Of a stretch of 52,042 nucleotides of DNA, positions 41,489 through 51,620 are shown piece by piece (the first letter of the stretch is position 1; every line of letters starts with the position of its first letter). The position numbers and the translations under genes are program-made. The notes beneath the pieces are model-generated. The model was given only the letters and a program-made list of their open reading frames with translations, did no database searches and was not told where the DNA came from. Source of the stretch: JBBAFM01 sp041655415 (GTDB lineage Bacteria > Bacillota > Clostridia > Peptostreptococcales > JAAYPU01); NCBI GenBank assembly GCA_964429195.1, contig CAYSBC010000005.1, positions 1 to 52,042 of the forward strand. The letters run 5' to 3'.

Positions 41489-44400
41489 CTATGCAAGTTT
41501 TAAGGAAATTACTTTCGATATGCCCTGCTCAGCCATGGTCACTCCATACAAAACATCTGCAAATTCCATTGTAGCTTTTTGGTGAGTGACCAAGATAAAT
41601 TGTATATCTTCAAAGGTTTTTAAATAATTTGCAAATCGTATAATATTGGCGTCATCCAAGGCTGCTTCTACTTCATCCATAATACAAAATGGTGTTGGCT
41701 TTACTTTTAATATGGCAAACATCAATGCAATAGCCGTTAATGTCTTTTCCCCACCGGACATGAGTGTAATGTTTTGCAATTTCTTCCCCGGTGGTTGAGC
41801 AATAATTTCTATTCCTGTTTCCAAGATATTCTCTTCATTATCCATTTTTAAATGAGCTATGCCGCCGCCGAATAAGTCTGTAAATACTTTTTGAAAGTTT
41901 TCGGCTACTCTTTTAAAGGTATTGGCAAAATTTGTTTTTATAGCCTTGTCCATATCTTCAATAACCTTGTCTAAGGATTTTATAGCACCCGAAAGATCTT
42001 CCTTTTGTTCTGTTAGAAACTCATAGCGTTCTTTTACACTATCATACTCCTCAATGGATTTTACATTGACTTCGCCAATCTCTTTCAATCTCTGCCTAAT
42101 ATTTTTAGCTTCAACATTCGTATATTTAATGGTTTCTTTTTTATATTCAATGGCCTCAATATAGGATACTTCAAATTCATTCCATAATTTATCTTTCAAG
42201 GTTTCAATTTGCATTTCTCCCTTTGCAATTTTAACCTCTATATCATGTTTTGTTTGTTGGTAGTCAAATACCTTTCGGTCTAACTCCGTCTTCATTTTAG
42301 AGGCTTCACCTATTTCTTTTAAGAGATTTTCTTTTTCCAAAACATTTTTTGCTTTCTCTTCTTCCAATAGTTCTTTGCCCTTTTCTTTTGCTTCCAGATT
42401 CACTTCCAGTTCTTTATTCTTCTCAATAATTTGATTTTTATTTTCATGGATTGCAAGGATGTTTTCTGTGTTTCTCCTTTTATCCTTCTCAATCTCATTC
42501 AGATAATCCTGGGTACGTTTTATCGCGTCTTTCAGATTTGCCCTGTCATTTTCAACAGTAGCAAACTTCAATTTCATGTCCGTCATATCTTCATGAAGTT
42601 GTTCGACCGCTATCCGCTCTCCCTCGTATTCATCTAATTTTTCATTTGTCTCTTTTTCTAAATTTATCAATTCATAGTCATATTTTTCTACATCTGCCTC
42701 TAAGATTTCTATCATGCCTTTGGCTCGAACTTCTTCTTTTTCAATGTCACTTACTTCTTTTTTCCATCTTTCCTCGGATTCTTTAAAGCTTCTGATATCT
42801 GTAACAATCCTAAGGATTTCCTTATCCAACTGGAAAAATTCATTTTGCTTTTCTTTGTGCTGTGCCTCTAAGGATTCCAGTGATTTATCGGATTTAACAA
42901 TGTCTGACTGCTTGGCTTCCAGGGAATCTTTGCTTTTTTTATACTCTCCTTTTAAAGTACGTATACGTGTTTCCAAATCCTTAAGTTCACCTTTCCGAGT
43001 GAGTATACTGCTTTTATTCTCTCTGAAGCTTCCCCCGGTTATAGCTCCACTGGAGTTGATAATATCGCCATCTAAGGTGACGATACGATAGCCCTTATAG
43101 CTTCCTTTTCCGATATAAAGTGCATTGTCTAATGTATCAATGATAATAACCCTACCTAACAGATATTCAATAATCTCAGAATATTGGCTATCAGCCTCAA
43201 CACAATCCACTGCATATCCGACAAAGCCACGTTCCTTTTTGATATCATTATTTCTTGCATTAATGTAGGAGGTGATATTTTTTATAGGTAAAAAAGTAGC
43301 CCTTCCTAAATTATTTTTCTTCATGTAGTCAATCGCTTTTTTGGCACTCTTGTTATCGTCACATACAATGTTTTGTAAACCTTGCCCCAATGCAGTTTCT
43401 ATGGCCCTTTCATAGCCCTTTGGAACATCAATCAAATCGGCTACTGCCCCATGAATCGTTTCATCAATGATAGGACTTTTCATCAAGGATTTGACAGCCA
43501 TGTTGAAGCCTTCATAAGAGTCTTCCATTTCTTTAAGAAGCTTATACTTGGTCTCTGCCTCGTTAAATTTTATTCTATTATCATTCACACTCAAGGCTAA
43601 TTTCTTCTCATCAAGCTTGAGCAGCCTGATGCGATCCTTGACAAGCTCAATGGATTCTTCAAGCTCATTACTATATTCTTCGACCTTTTTTTTCTTGGTC
43701 AGTAATAGAGTCTGCTCATTTAAGACACCTTTATTGCTAGCCTTAATCTCCTGGTACTCAAGCAATATCTGTTCCTTTCTTTTGAAAAGACTGCTTTCAA
43801 GGTTTTCCATGCTCTTAATCTCAGCTCTTTTTTCTACAATAAGATTCTTAACCTCTATGATTTTGCTCTTCTTGTTTTCTATATCAAGGCTTTGGTCCTT
43901 AAGCTGGCTATTCTTTAGCTCAAATTGAGCAGTAATCGACTCCTGTTGTTCCTTAAGTGCCAAATATCTGTTCTCAATATCGCTTTCTTTATCCCGATAA
44001 TTCTTGATATTCTTTTCCTGCTCGCTGACTTTTTCTTCTAAAACAAGAATATCTTCTTTTAACCGATTTTCATCTTTATCAAGGCCTATTATTTTTTCTT
44101 TATTGACCGTCTTTTGATTTTCAATGGCGTTTATTTCTTGGATCAAAAAAATAATCCTATCCTGTATTTCCATACTTTTATATTCAATCTTTTCTCTCAT
44201 CTCCCCATAGAGATTGCTATGATCATCTAACTCATCTTTTTCTGAATGAATCATCTTAATCTCTTGTACTAGGGCTTCCAGCTCATTCTTAAAGGATTGA
44301 ATATTTTCTTCAATACTGTCGATGCTTTTTATAGCCAAATTGATTTCTATTTTTTTTATTTTACTCTTTAATTCCAAATATTCCTTTGCTTTTTCGCTTT

Positions 44401-45022
44401 CAATCTTTAAGGGCTCTATTCGCCCCTCCAGTTCATTGATAATATCTTGGACTCGCAATAAATTCTGATGGGTGGCTTCTAATTTTTTCTCTGCTTCACC
44501 CTTCTTGGTCCTAAACTTAACAATACCGGCAACCTCTTCAAATATCTTTCTGCGGTCATCCGGTTTGCTATTGATAATATCCATGATTTGACCCTGGCCT
44601 ATGTTCGAGTATCCGTCCACACCCATACCCGTATCCATTAACATTTCCCTTATATCTTTTAGACGGCAAGGATTACTATTGATAAGATATTCGCTGTCGC
44701 CGGACCTGTATAATCTTCTTGTTATGGCTACTTCAGAATAATCCACAGGCAATATATTGGTTGTATTGTCTATTGTCAGTGTCACTTCTGCCATGCCACG
44801 GGATTTTCTTGTATGGGTACCGGCAAATATAACATCTTCCATCTTACTGCCCCGCAAGGTCTTAGGACTTTGCTCACCTAAAACCCATTTTAAGGCATCG
44901 GAAATATTGCTTTTGCCGCTACCATTAGGGCCTACGATACAGGTAATGCCATCATGAAATTCGATATTGATATGTTCTGCAAAGGACTTAAATCCCTTGA
45001 CTTCCATTTTCTTGAGATACAA
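41489..45022 (-). CDS. smc: chromosome segregation ATPase SMC
   Basis: The protein has 1177 residues, normal for bacterial SMC. The N-terminal ATPase half starts MYLKKMEVKGFKSFAEH with Walker A GPNGSGKSN (about 32-40). Long coiled coils (about 170-500 and 680-1000) flank the hinge (about 510-640, GAVADLIDVPKGYERAIETA, GDIINSSGAITGGS). The C-terminal half has signature LMSGGEKTLTAIAL and Walker B CIMDEVEAALDD. Translation starts at a TTG (45022) with GGGGGAT upstream, which fits the conserved MYLKK start. It lies 23 bases after udk. Confidence 0.97.
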   Translation of the reverse strand: MYLKKMEVKGFKSFAEHINIEFHDGITCIVGPNGSGKSNISDALKWVLGEQSPKTLRGSKMEDVIFAGTHTRKSRGMAEVTLTIDNTTNILPVDYSEVAITRRLYRSGDSEYLINSNPCRLKDIREMLMDTGMGVDGYSNIGQGQIMDIINSKPDDRRKIFEEVAGIVKFRTKKGEAEKKLEATHQNLLRVQDIINELEGRIEPLKIESEKAKEYLELKSKIKKIEINLAIKSIDSIEENIQSFKNELEALVQEIKMIHSEKDELDDHSNLYGEMREKIEYKSMEIQDRIIFLIQEINAIENQKTVNKEKIIGLDKDENRLKEDILVLEEKVSEQEKNIKNYRDKESDIENRYLALKEQQESITAQFELKNSQLKDQSLDIENKKSKIIEVKNLIVEKRAEIKSMENLESSLFKRKEQILLEYQEIKASNKGVLNEQTLLLTKKKKVEEYSNELEESIELVKDRIRLLKLDEKKLALSVNDNRIKFNEAETKYKLLKEMEDSYEGFNMAVKSLMKSPIIDETIHGAVADLIDVPKGYERAIETALGQGLQNIVCDDNKSAKKAIDYMKKNNLGRATFLPIKNITSYINARNNDIKKERGFVGYAVDCVEADSQYSEIIEYLLGRVIIIDTLDNALYIGKGSYKGYRIVTLDGDIINSSGAITGGSFRENKSSILTRKGELKDLETRIRTLKGEYKKSKDSLEAKQSDIVKSDKSLESLEAQHKEKQNEFFQLDKEILRIVTDIRSFKESEERWKKEVSDIEKEEVRAKGMIEILEADVEKYDYELINLEKETNEKLDEYEGERIAVEQLHEDMTDMKLKFATVENDRANLKDAIKRTQDYLNEIEKDKRRNTENILAIHENKNQIIEKNKELEVNLEAKEKGKELLEEEKAKNVLEKENLLKEIGEASKMKTELDRKVFDYQQTKHDIEVKIAKGEMQIETLKDKLWNEFEVSYIEAIEYKKETIKYTNVEAKNIRQRLKEIGEVNVKSIEEYDSVKERYEFLTEQKEDLSGAIKSLDKVIEDMDKAIKTNFANTFKRVAENFQKVFTDLFGGGIAHLKMDNEENILETGIEIIAQPPGKKLQNITLMSGGEKTLTAIALMFAILKVKPTPFCIMDEVEAALDDANIIRFANYLKTFEDIQFILVTHQKATMEFADVLYGVTMAEQGISKVISLKLA

Positions 45023-45045
45023 TCTATTCCATCCCCCAATTTTAA

Positions 45046-45663
45046 CTATTGCTTCAGTAAAGCACTGATTTTATCAGTAAGCATGGATAAAGCCACTGTA
45101 TTAAAACCACCTTCAGGTATAATGATATCCGCATTCTTCTTGCTGGGCTCTACAAATTCATCATGCATTAATTTGACTGTTGTCAGATATTGCTCTACAA
45201 CAGACTCCATGGTTCGGCCTCTTTTTTTCACATCCCGGAGCAACCTCCTTATAAATCGAACGTCTGCATCTGTATCAACAAAGACTTTAATATCAAATTG
45301 TTCTAAGAGTTTTCTATTCTCAAATATCAGGATACCTTCAACGATGATGACCTTTGCACTTTTAACCTCAACAGTTTCCTTCTTTCGGTTATGTACAATA
45401 AAATCATAGTCCGGTCGATGAATAATAGCGCCTTCCTTAAGTTCTTTTAATTGCTCTATCATTAAATCCGTGTCAAAAGCATGGGGATGATCAAAGTTGA
45501 TGACTGCCCGCTCTTCGATGGATAAATCATCATTGGATTTGTAATAATCATCATGACTTAATGTCACTATCTCATTGCCAAAAATCCCTTTTATATGTTT
45601 AATTAAAGTAGTTTTCCCGGAGCCTGTCCCACCTGCTATACCTATTACAATGGATTTACTCAT
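45046..45663 (-). CDS. udk: uridine/cytidine kinase
   Basis: This kinase of 205 residues phosphorylates uridine and cytidine for pyrimidine salvage. The Walker A motif GIAGGTGSGKTT is at about 8-19, followed by LSHDDYYKSNDDLS and INFDHPHAFDTDLM (substrate region), IIVEGILIFENRKL, and FVDTDADVRFIRRLLRD. It lies 15 bases after deoD, making a nucleoside-salvage pair. GGAGGG precedes the ATG. Confidence 0.95.
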   Translation of the reverse strand: MSKSIVIGIAGGTGSGKTTLIKHIKGIFGNEIVTLSHDDYYKSNDDLSIEERAVINFDHPHAFDTDLMIEQLKELKEGAIIHRPDYDFIVHNRKKETVEVKSAKVIIVEGILIFENRKLLEQFDIKVFVDTDADVRFIRRLLRDVKKRGRTMESVVEQYLTTVKLMHDEFVEPSKKNADIIIPEGGFNTVALSMLTDKISALLKQ

Positions 45664-45678
45664 TTTGCTTCCCTCCGA

Positions 45679-46380
45679 TTATGCGCACTCGAGAGCAATT
45701 TTCATCATATCAATAAAGGTTTTTTCCCGCTCTTCAGATGTAGTGGCTTCTCCGGTAACGATACTATCGCTGACAGTGAGAATGGTTAAGGCATTTGCAC
45801 CTAGCCGAGCCGCGTTCATGTACAAAGCAGCTGCTTCCATTTCTACTGCCAAAACACCCATCTTGGCCCATTTTTTCCATGCATCTTGGGAATCATCATA
45901 AAATACGTCACTGGATAAAACATTGCCTACCTTTACAGGAATATGATTTTGATCTGCTATTTGTTTCGCTTTCATGAGAAGCTCGAAGCTGGCAGTAGGT
46001 GCATAATCGCCAGGCAAATTAAAATGATGCACATACCGTGAATTGGTTGAGGCGCTCATGGCGAGGATAACATCTCTAACCTTTACATCCTCCTGGAAAG
46101 AACCACAGGAACCCACTCTGATTAAATTTTTTACACCATACTCCTTAATTAATTCATAAGAATAGATACCAATGGATGGCATTCCCATACCCGTACCTTG
46201 AACGGATATTCTTTTTCCCTTATACGTGCCGGTAAAGCCGTACATGCCCCTCACCGAGTTATAACAAACAGTATCCTGCAAGAAATTATCCGCTATAAAC
46301 TTAGCTCGCATAGGATCCCCCGGCAGAAGTATGGTCTCAGCTATATCTCCTTTGCTTGCTCCCAAATGTGGTGTAGACAT
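45679..46380 (-). CDS. deoD: purine-nucleoside phosphorylase (DeoD type)
   Basis: The protein has 233 residues, normal for hexameric PNP. MSTPHLGASKGDIAETILLPGDPMRAKFIADNF (read as HLGA, LLPGDPxRA) binds phosphate. GTGMGMPSIGIYSYEL, IRVGSCGSFQEDVKVRDVI and VLAVEMEAAALY are family signatures, and TVSDSIVTGEATTSEER carries the Asp of the purine site. It cleaves purine nucleosides with phosphate. It is followed by udk. Confidence 0.96.
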   Translation of the reverse strand: MSTPHLGASKGDIAETILLPGDPMRAKFIADNFLQDTVCYNSVRGMYGFTGTYKGKRISVQGTGMGMPSIGIYSYELIKEYGVKNLIRVGSCGSFQEDVKVRDVILAMSASTNSRYVHHFNLPGDYAPTASFELLMKAKQIADQNHIPVKVGNVLSSDVFYDDSQDAWKKWAKMGVLAVEMEAAALYMNAARLGANALTILTVSDSIVTGEATTSEEREKTFIDMMKIALECA

Positions 46381-46394
46381 TTTTTATCCTCCTC

Positions 46395-47513
46395 CTAGAT
46401 ATATCTTCTTAATAGTTCATTTAATGTTCCTTCAAATTTTTCTTCACTATTTAAGTTGCTTAATATGTGCCCAATTTGCCTTTTCTGATTCAGACTTAAA
46501 GAAGAAACATCACTAATATTTCTTACTGTCGCCATTCTCCTGGCAAGTTGGTAAAATCTCCTATCTTCTTCTTTTAAATCGTGAAGCTCTTTTATTCTAG
46601 ACAAGATGATATTCTTGTCGCCCATCATCTTCCCTTCCACATTTTCTAATAAATTGACGATGTGGTCGCTCTTAATGGTCGTTGTAATATTGTTTAATTC
46701 CTTTATCATGGATTCCAGCTCAATGACCTTTTCATAGTCAGTACATTGTGTGTAAATTCCGCTCTTCATATCATACCACATACCGGATTCTTCTTTAACA
46801 ACAAAAGTCCTAATTCTTAGAAAATCAGGGTTAACGCTATTCACGACTTTAGCGGTTTCAATTGCACTTTCTTCCCAATGCTCTTTTCCTCCAACTCCGG
46901 GCATATAATAAATTGAAAGCTCCATTCCTGCTTCTTTCACTTTTTTCCCGCCTTCAATTTGCTGCTGCTGAGTTGTTCCTTTACTGATCATCTTTAAAAT
47001 ATTATCCGAGCCGGTTTCATAACCGGAATGAATCCTATCTAAACCGGATTTTCTCAATAATTTCAAATCTTCAAGAGATAGCCTTGCCAGGGTATCAGCC
47101 CGTGCATAACTTGTGATGCGACCTATCTCAGGAAACTTCTCATTAAGATATTGTAAGGCTTCTGCTAACTTTTCAGATTTGAGAACGATGGAATTGGCAT
47201 CCTGTAAGAAGACTGATTTTTCAGCACTTTGTAGCCAATTGGCCATGGAGTAAATATGATATCTTTCCTCACTGTTTAAACCTGCTAGTTTTTTCTGAAG
47301 TTCAGCTTGGTTTAATTCCGTAAGAATTTTCTTATACCCATACATGACATCTATATCCGACTTTATTTCCTCTACACTTCTTGGTGAAAACTTTTCATCT
47401 TTGTATAAAGTACAAAACTTACATCTATTCCAAGGACAATTTCGGGTTACTCTTAAAAGCATACTATTCGCTTCGCTTGGTGGCCTTATTGGTCCTAATT
47501 CTACTTGACTCAT
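46395..47513 (-). CDS. radical SAM protein of unknown function
   Basis: The protein has 372 residues. The iron-sulfur motif is CPWNRCKFC (CxxxxCxxC spacing, about 29-37), followed by an Elp3/MiaB-type core: LQDANSIVLKSEKL, TSYARADTL, HSGYETGSDNILKMISKGTT and YYMPGVGGKEHW. The pattern FLRIRTFV further supports the B12-independent radical SAM class seen in coproporphyrinogen-oxidase-like proteins, but no substrate is evident. It lies 16 bases after the SGNH hydrolase gene and 14 before deoD, so it belongs to the same transcript. Confidence 0.85.
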   Translation of the reverse strand: MSQVELGPIRPPSEANSMLLRVTRNCPWNRCKFCTLYKDEKFSPRSVEEIKSDIDVMYGYKKILTELNQAELQKKLAGLNSEERYHIYSMANWLQSAEKSVFLQDANSIVLKSEKLAEALQYLNEKFPEIGRITSYARADTLARLSLEDLKLLRKSGLDRIHSGYETGSDNILKMISKGTTQQQQIEGGKKVKEAGMELSIYYMPGVGGKEHWEESAIETAKVVNSVNPDFLRIRTFVVKEESGMWYDMKSGIYTQCTDYEKVIELESMIKELNNITTTIKSDHIVNLLENVEGKMMGDKNIILSRIKELHDLKEEDRRFYQLARRMATVRNISDVSSLSLNQKRQIGHILSNLNSEEKFEGTLNELLRRYI

Positions 47514-47529
47514 ATGACATCCTCCTATT

Positions 47530-48117
47530 CTATTCCTTTATCAATTTCCTAAATGCTTTAATGGCTGTATCTTTCAGTACTTCTTGCCCCTTCTCCGTAG
47601 GATGTAGGCCGTCTAAAAAATAATCTGTAACGGGCTCTTTGCTCAATGCTTCATGGTATGCTTCGTAAAAATCAATGGTCACCAAATTGTTTCTATTACA
47701 GTAGTTTAATATCCATTCTCTTAATAATAGCACCTGCTTGTTGGCCTTCTTATAATCTGTCCCATCAGCCCATTCCCTAGAAGCCATAAGCTCATCCATT
47801 TCCATGGTGATACCTATTAAAGGAATAATACCCTCTTTTCTTGCTGTATTAACCATCTTTTCAATATTTTCTGTAATAGTATCAAGGGGCATATCCAATA
47901 CGATATCATTGGCTCCCCCAAATATAAGGACATGTGTGGGTTCATACTTCACAACATCTCTTAAAAATCTCCTCAACATCCCACCGGTAGTATCCCCATT
48001 CATGCCTTTGTTAATGATTTCTATCCCTTTTTCTTGTGCTAATTGCTTTACCCAAACCCGATCAGGTCTAATTCTATAGCCATAGGTTAAACTATCTCCT
48101 ATAAAAACCATTCTCAT
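47530..48117 (-). CDS. SGNH/GDSL-family hydrolase
   Basis: The product has about 195 residues from the ATG at 48117, which has AGAGGAG upstream; the longer reading starts within that leader. Catalytic blocks are intact: block I FIGDSLTYGYRI with the Ser, block II Gly in MNGDTTGGM, block III GGANDI with Asn, and block V DGLHPTEKGQE with Asp and His. These enzymes are esterases or lipases, such as acetyl-xylan or lysophospholipid hydrolases. No signal peptide is seen, so it is probably cytoplasmic. Confidence 0.88.
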   Translation of the reverse strand: MRMVFIGDSLTYGYRIRPDRVWVKQLAQEKGIEIINKGMNGDTTGGMLRRFLRDVVKYEPTHVLIFGGANDIVLDMPLDTITENIEKMVNTARKEGIIPLIGITMEMDELMASREWADGTDYKKANKQVLLLREWILNYCNRNNLVTIDFYEAYHEALSKEPVTDYFLDGLHPTEKGQEVLKDTAIKAFRKLIKE

Positions 48118-48211
48118 TTGTTTTACTCCTCTCACGGTAGTCAAAATATCCTATAACTTTAGATATTTTATCATAATGTGCTTAAAAAGATTAAATATTT
48201 TATTTTAAATA

Positions 48212-48258
48212 TTGACAAAATGTAGCCTAGGTGTATTATTAGTATTAGTACACGTGTA
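48212..48258 (+). promoter_or_regulatory. promoter and candidate operator of the GntR/ABC operon
   Basis: TTGACA (48212-48217) and TATTAT (48234-48239) are 16 bases apart. A palindrome TACACGTGTA lies at 48249-48258, at the expected transcription start. A GntR dimer bound there would block transcription, so autoregulation is plausible. Confidence 0.65.
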
Positions 48259-48290
48259 AATTTTATATACCATTAGAAAGGAGGATTACA

Positions 48291-48689
48291 ATGTTTCAGA
48301 TTGATTTACGAAATCGCATGCCGCTTTATGAACAAATTGTTGAGAATTATAAACAATTAATCATTAATAAGGTCCTTAAGACCGATGATAAAATGCCTTC
48401 TGTTCGTGACTTAGCTAAAGAACTGACTATCAATCCAAACACGATTCAAAAGGCTTATAGAGAATTAGAATACCAGGGCTATATCTATACTGTAAAGGGC
48501 ATAGGGACATTTATTTCCGGGGATTTTCAAAACAGCTTTGATGTTGAAAAAGCTAATGTGCTCAAAGAAACTATAAAAGGCGCAGTATTAGAACTCTTAT
48601 TTATAGGATTTCCGGAGAAGGACTTAAAAGATTACTGGAATGAAATATTGTCATCAAGGAAAGGGGGAGAAAACAATGATAGAGGTTAA
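48291..48689 (+). CDS. GntR-family regulator, YtrA type
   Basis: The protein has 132 residues: a winged helix-turn-helix (RMPLYEQIVENYKQLIINKV, KMPSVRDLAKELTINPNTIQ, YRELEYQGYIYTVKGIGTFI) and a short C-terminal helix tail, the compact layout of YtrA regulators. These usually repress adjacent ABC transporter genes and respond to wall stress or antibiotics. AAAGGAGG precedes the ATG. It overlaps the ATPase gene by 14 bases and probably regulates its own operon through the palindrome at 48249. Confidence 0.9.
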   Translation: MFQIDLRNRMPLYEQIVENYKQLIINKVLKTDDKMPSVRDLAKELTINPNTIQKAYRELEYQGYIYTVKGIGTFISGDFQNSFDVEKANVLKETIKGAVLELLFIGFPEKDLKDYWNEILSSRKGGENNDRG

Positions 48690-49575
48690 GAATCTTTCAA
48701 AATCATTTAATGATAGCAAGGTATTGTCTGATCTGAATTTATTGGTTGAAAAGGGTTCCATTTATGGTCTTATTGGAGCTAATGGTGCAGGAAAAACCAC
48801 ACTTATCAAACATATTACAGGTGTATTTAAGCAGGATGCAGGCGAAGTCTTAATCAATAATGAGCCAGTTTTGGATAACGAAAAAATAAAGTCCAGGATT
48901 GGTTACATAGCTGACGATCTTTATTTTTTAAACGGCTATAGTTTAAAAGCTATGGCTAAATATTATGCTCAAATCTATCCTCATTGGAATCAAGAGCGCT
49001 ATACTAAAATGCTGACTCTTTTCAATCTGGATGAAAAGAAAAATTTGAGTAAATTTTCAAAGGGTATGAGAAAGCAAGCTTCCTTTATACTTGCCATGTC
49101 CATCATGCCTATTGCACTTATTCTAGATGAACCCATCGATGGGCTGGATCCCTTAGTGAGAAAAAAAGTATGGAAATTAATTGTAGAGGATGTGGCGGAC
49201 AGGGAAATGTCTGTACTTGTTTCATCTCATAACCTTAAGGAAATGGAAGGCATTTGCGACTCTATAGGTATATTAAATGAGGGTCATATGATTCTCCAAA
49301 GAAACCTTGATGAATTAAAATCAGATATTTGTAAAATTCAAATTGCTTTTGATGGAGAAGAGCCTTCTGATTTGCAGGAGAAATTAAATATACTTCACAA
49401 AGAAAAAAGAGGTAGCGTGAACCAGATGATTGTAAAAGGAAATGTTACTGATATAGCAAAGCTCCTTCAATCTTATCATCCCCTCTTATTAGATGTACTG
49501 CCATTATCCTTAGAAGAAATATTTATTTATGAATTAGGAGGTGAGGGATATGAAATACAAGGCATCATTTTTTAG
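48676..49575 (+). CDS. ABC transporter ATP-binding protein
   Basis: The product has about 299 residues from the ATG at 48676 (MIEVKNLSKSFNDSK), preceded by GGGGGAG. It has Walker A GANGAGKTT (about 37-45), a signature region reading KFSKGMRKQASFILAM, in which the canonical LSGGQ is replaced by FSKGM as in YtrB and BcrA-like exporters, and Walker B LILDEPIDGLD. It pairs with the downstream permease, which it overlaps by 26 bases. Function by family: export or membrane stress response; substrate unknown. Confidence 0.9.
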   Translation: MIEVKNLSKSFNDSKVLSDLNLLVEKGSIYGLIGANGAGKTTLIKHITGVFKQDAGEVLINNEPVLDNEKIKSRIGYIADDLYFLNGYSLKAMAKYYAQIYPHWNQERYTKMLTLFNLDEKKNLSKFSKGMRKQASFILAMSIMPIALILDEPIDGLDPLVRKKVWKLIVEDVADREMSVLVSSHNLKEMEGICDSIGILNEGHMILQRNLDELKSDICKIQIAFDGEEPSDLQEKLNILHKEKRGSVNQMIVKGNVTDIAKLLQSYHPLLLDVLPLSLEEIFIYELGGEGYEIQGIIF

Positions 49576-51562
49576 TTTTCCACTCTTTAAAGAAAATTTG
49601 AAAAGGTTTTGGGCGGTCTCTGCACTCTATACTTTTATTTTAGCTTTGGGCGGATTTTTACCCCTTATTATGAGCAGTGAATATAAATCAAGTTGGGTTC
49701 ATATTGTGCGTGTCTTTTTAAGCCATCAACACCCGGCGAATGTGGTATTCTTAGTGTCAGCTCCTGTTTTTGTTGTTTTTCTTTTATTTAAATATATGCA
49801 ACAAAGCCATTCAACAGCTGTCATCCACGCACTTCCTTTTACTAGAAAACAATTGCTTTTTAGTAACTATGTCACAGGTTTATTGTTAATCATTGCCCCC
49901 ATTATTATCAACTGTATTTTATTATTGGTTATTAAGGAACCCGTTTATTCCGGCAATCCGCAAATAGATATCTTTACCTCATCTGCCATCATGAACTGGG
50001 CCATAAGTAGCTTTGTTATCAGCCTCTTCGTTTTTTCTATTGCTATTTTAGCTTGTATGATAACAGGTTCTTCCCTCTTGCAGGTTGTTTTTGGTATTGG
50101 TTTTATATTCCTTACACCTGCTTTATTCAGTGTTATTACCGTTTATTTTAACCAATTCTTGTTTGGTTTTTCTATATCGGATACACTTGAAAAAATTATA
50201 GTCAGCACCTCACCTCTTGTCATCATGCTGACGCATCATGAAGTTTCAGACAAATTAATAGCTATTTATTTCATAGTTGCTATTCTTCTTTTGTTTGTTT
50301 CTTATGCATTTTACAAGGCAAGGCATCTGGAAACTGCGACGGACTCTATTTCCTTCAATTTTATTAAACCCATCTTTAAATATATGGTTGCTTTTTGTGG
50401 TATGACCGTATTAGGACTGTATTTCATGCAACTGGGTGGCAACCAGACATTGAACATGTACCTTGGCTTTTTCTTGGGCTCCTTCATCGCTTATCTTATA
50501 GCTGAAGTCATCCTCCAAAAAACTTTATGGGTTTTTAAAAACATCAAGGGCTACCTTATCTTTTTAATCATAGCTTTCCTTTTTATCCTGACAATCAACA
50601 CGGATATTTTGGGATATGAAAAGCGTATGCCGAATCTAGCCCATGTGGAGTCTGTTTATGTGAATATGCATCAGCATGACAAAGAAGGCATTACAGATCC
50701 TGAAAACATGAAGCTTGCATATGATTATCATCAATCCATTATCGATAATAAAAATATTTTAGAAAAAGATTTATTATCTCCTCAGTCAACAAATAGGAAA
50801 AGTTATGTTAGCTTTACTTACAGATATGCCAATGGTAAGGAATTCAATCGTTCCTATAGAATCATGAATGATTTTGTAAAAAATAATCCTTATATGAAAA
50901 AGCTCTATGAAACAGAGGAGTATAAAAACAAATTCTATTCTGATATCTTCTCGATTGATAAAGAGGATTTAGCTTATTTGGATATTCGTTCCGAACATTT
51001 AGATAGACCTGGTACTTTAATCAAGGATTCCGATGAAATTAAAGAGCTCATAACCTTGTTCCAACAGGATTTATTATCCAAAACTCATGAGGAATTCAAT
51101 AATTCTCTCATGCCGATGGGCACTATTAGGCTTAATTATCTCAGTGATAGTGACAATGAAAAATATTCAGAAAAACCTATCCATGCCTTGTCCTTTAGCT
51201 ATGACTACAAAAAAACTATAGAGTGGCTTGAAAGCCATGGTTATTTAGAAGAATTCCTGGTAACCTCTGAGGATATACATTACATGACGGTAAGAAAGAT
51301 TACACCTGAAAATCGTCCGATGTCATCCTATGTTGGGGATAGAGAAAGCTTGCCCTTATCAACAAGTGAATTGATGGTCATTACGGATAAAGCTCAAATT
51401 AACGAGCTTCTCCACACAGTTGAAGCTTACTCTTATTATCTTAATGATTTCTATGAGGTCTATATTGTATTTAAAGATAATCAAGGTTCCTATTATGGCT
51501 ACTACTCTGAAAAGACTGTGCCCGATTTTATAGCTAATTATTTTAATAATCAATCCCTATGA
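49550..51562 (+). CDS. ABC-2-type membrane permease with large extracytoplasmic C-domain
   Basis: The product has about 670 residues from the ATG at 49550 (AGGAGG upstream; the GTG at 49541 lies inside that region). Residues 1-350 hold about ten membrane segments (VSALYTFILALGGFLPLIM, VVFLVSAPVFVVFLLF, LLLIIAPIIINCILLLVI and others). Residues about 360-670 are hydrophilic and probably outside, with no catalytic motif I recognise. This is the permease of the GntR-regulated transporter. The large outer domain may sense or bind a ligand. The stop is at 51562. Confidence 0.85.
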   Translation: MKYKASFFSFPLFKENLKRFWAVSALYTFILALGGFLPLIMSSEYKSSWVHIVRVFLSHQHPANVVFLVSAPVFVVFLLFKYMQQSHSTAVIHALPFTRKQLLFSNYVTGLLLIIAPIIINCILLLVIKEPVYSGNPQIDIFTSSAIMNWAISSFVISLFVFSIAILACMITGSSLLQVVFGIGFIFLTPALFSVITVYFNQFLFGFSISDTLEKIIVSTSPLVIMLTHHEVSDKLIAIYFIVAILLLFVSYAFYKARHLETATDSISFNFIKPIFKYMVAFCGMTVLGLYFMQLGGNQTLNMYLGFFLGSFIAYLIAEVILQKTLWVFKNIKGYLIFLIIAFLFILTINTDILGYEKRMPNLAHVESVYVNMHQHDKEGITDPENMKLAYDYHQSIIDNKNILEKDLLSPQSTNRKSYVSFTYRYANGKEFNRSYRIMNDFVKNNPYMKKLYETEEYKNKFYSDIFSIDKEDLAYLDIRSEHLDRPGTLIKDSDEIKELITLFQQDLLSKTHEEFNNSLMPMGTIRLNYLSDSDNEKYSEKPIHALSFSYDYKKTIEWLESHGYLEEFLVTSEDIHYMTVRKITPENRPMSSYVGDRESLPLSTSELMVITDKAQINELLHTVEAYSYYLNDFYEVYIVFKDNQGSYYGYYSEKTVPDFIANYFNNQSL

Positions 51563-51620
51563 TTCGTAAAAATTAACAAGCAAAGATTTGAAGTGTTGAA
51601 GTGAGGGGAGGGTATGCCTG

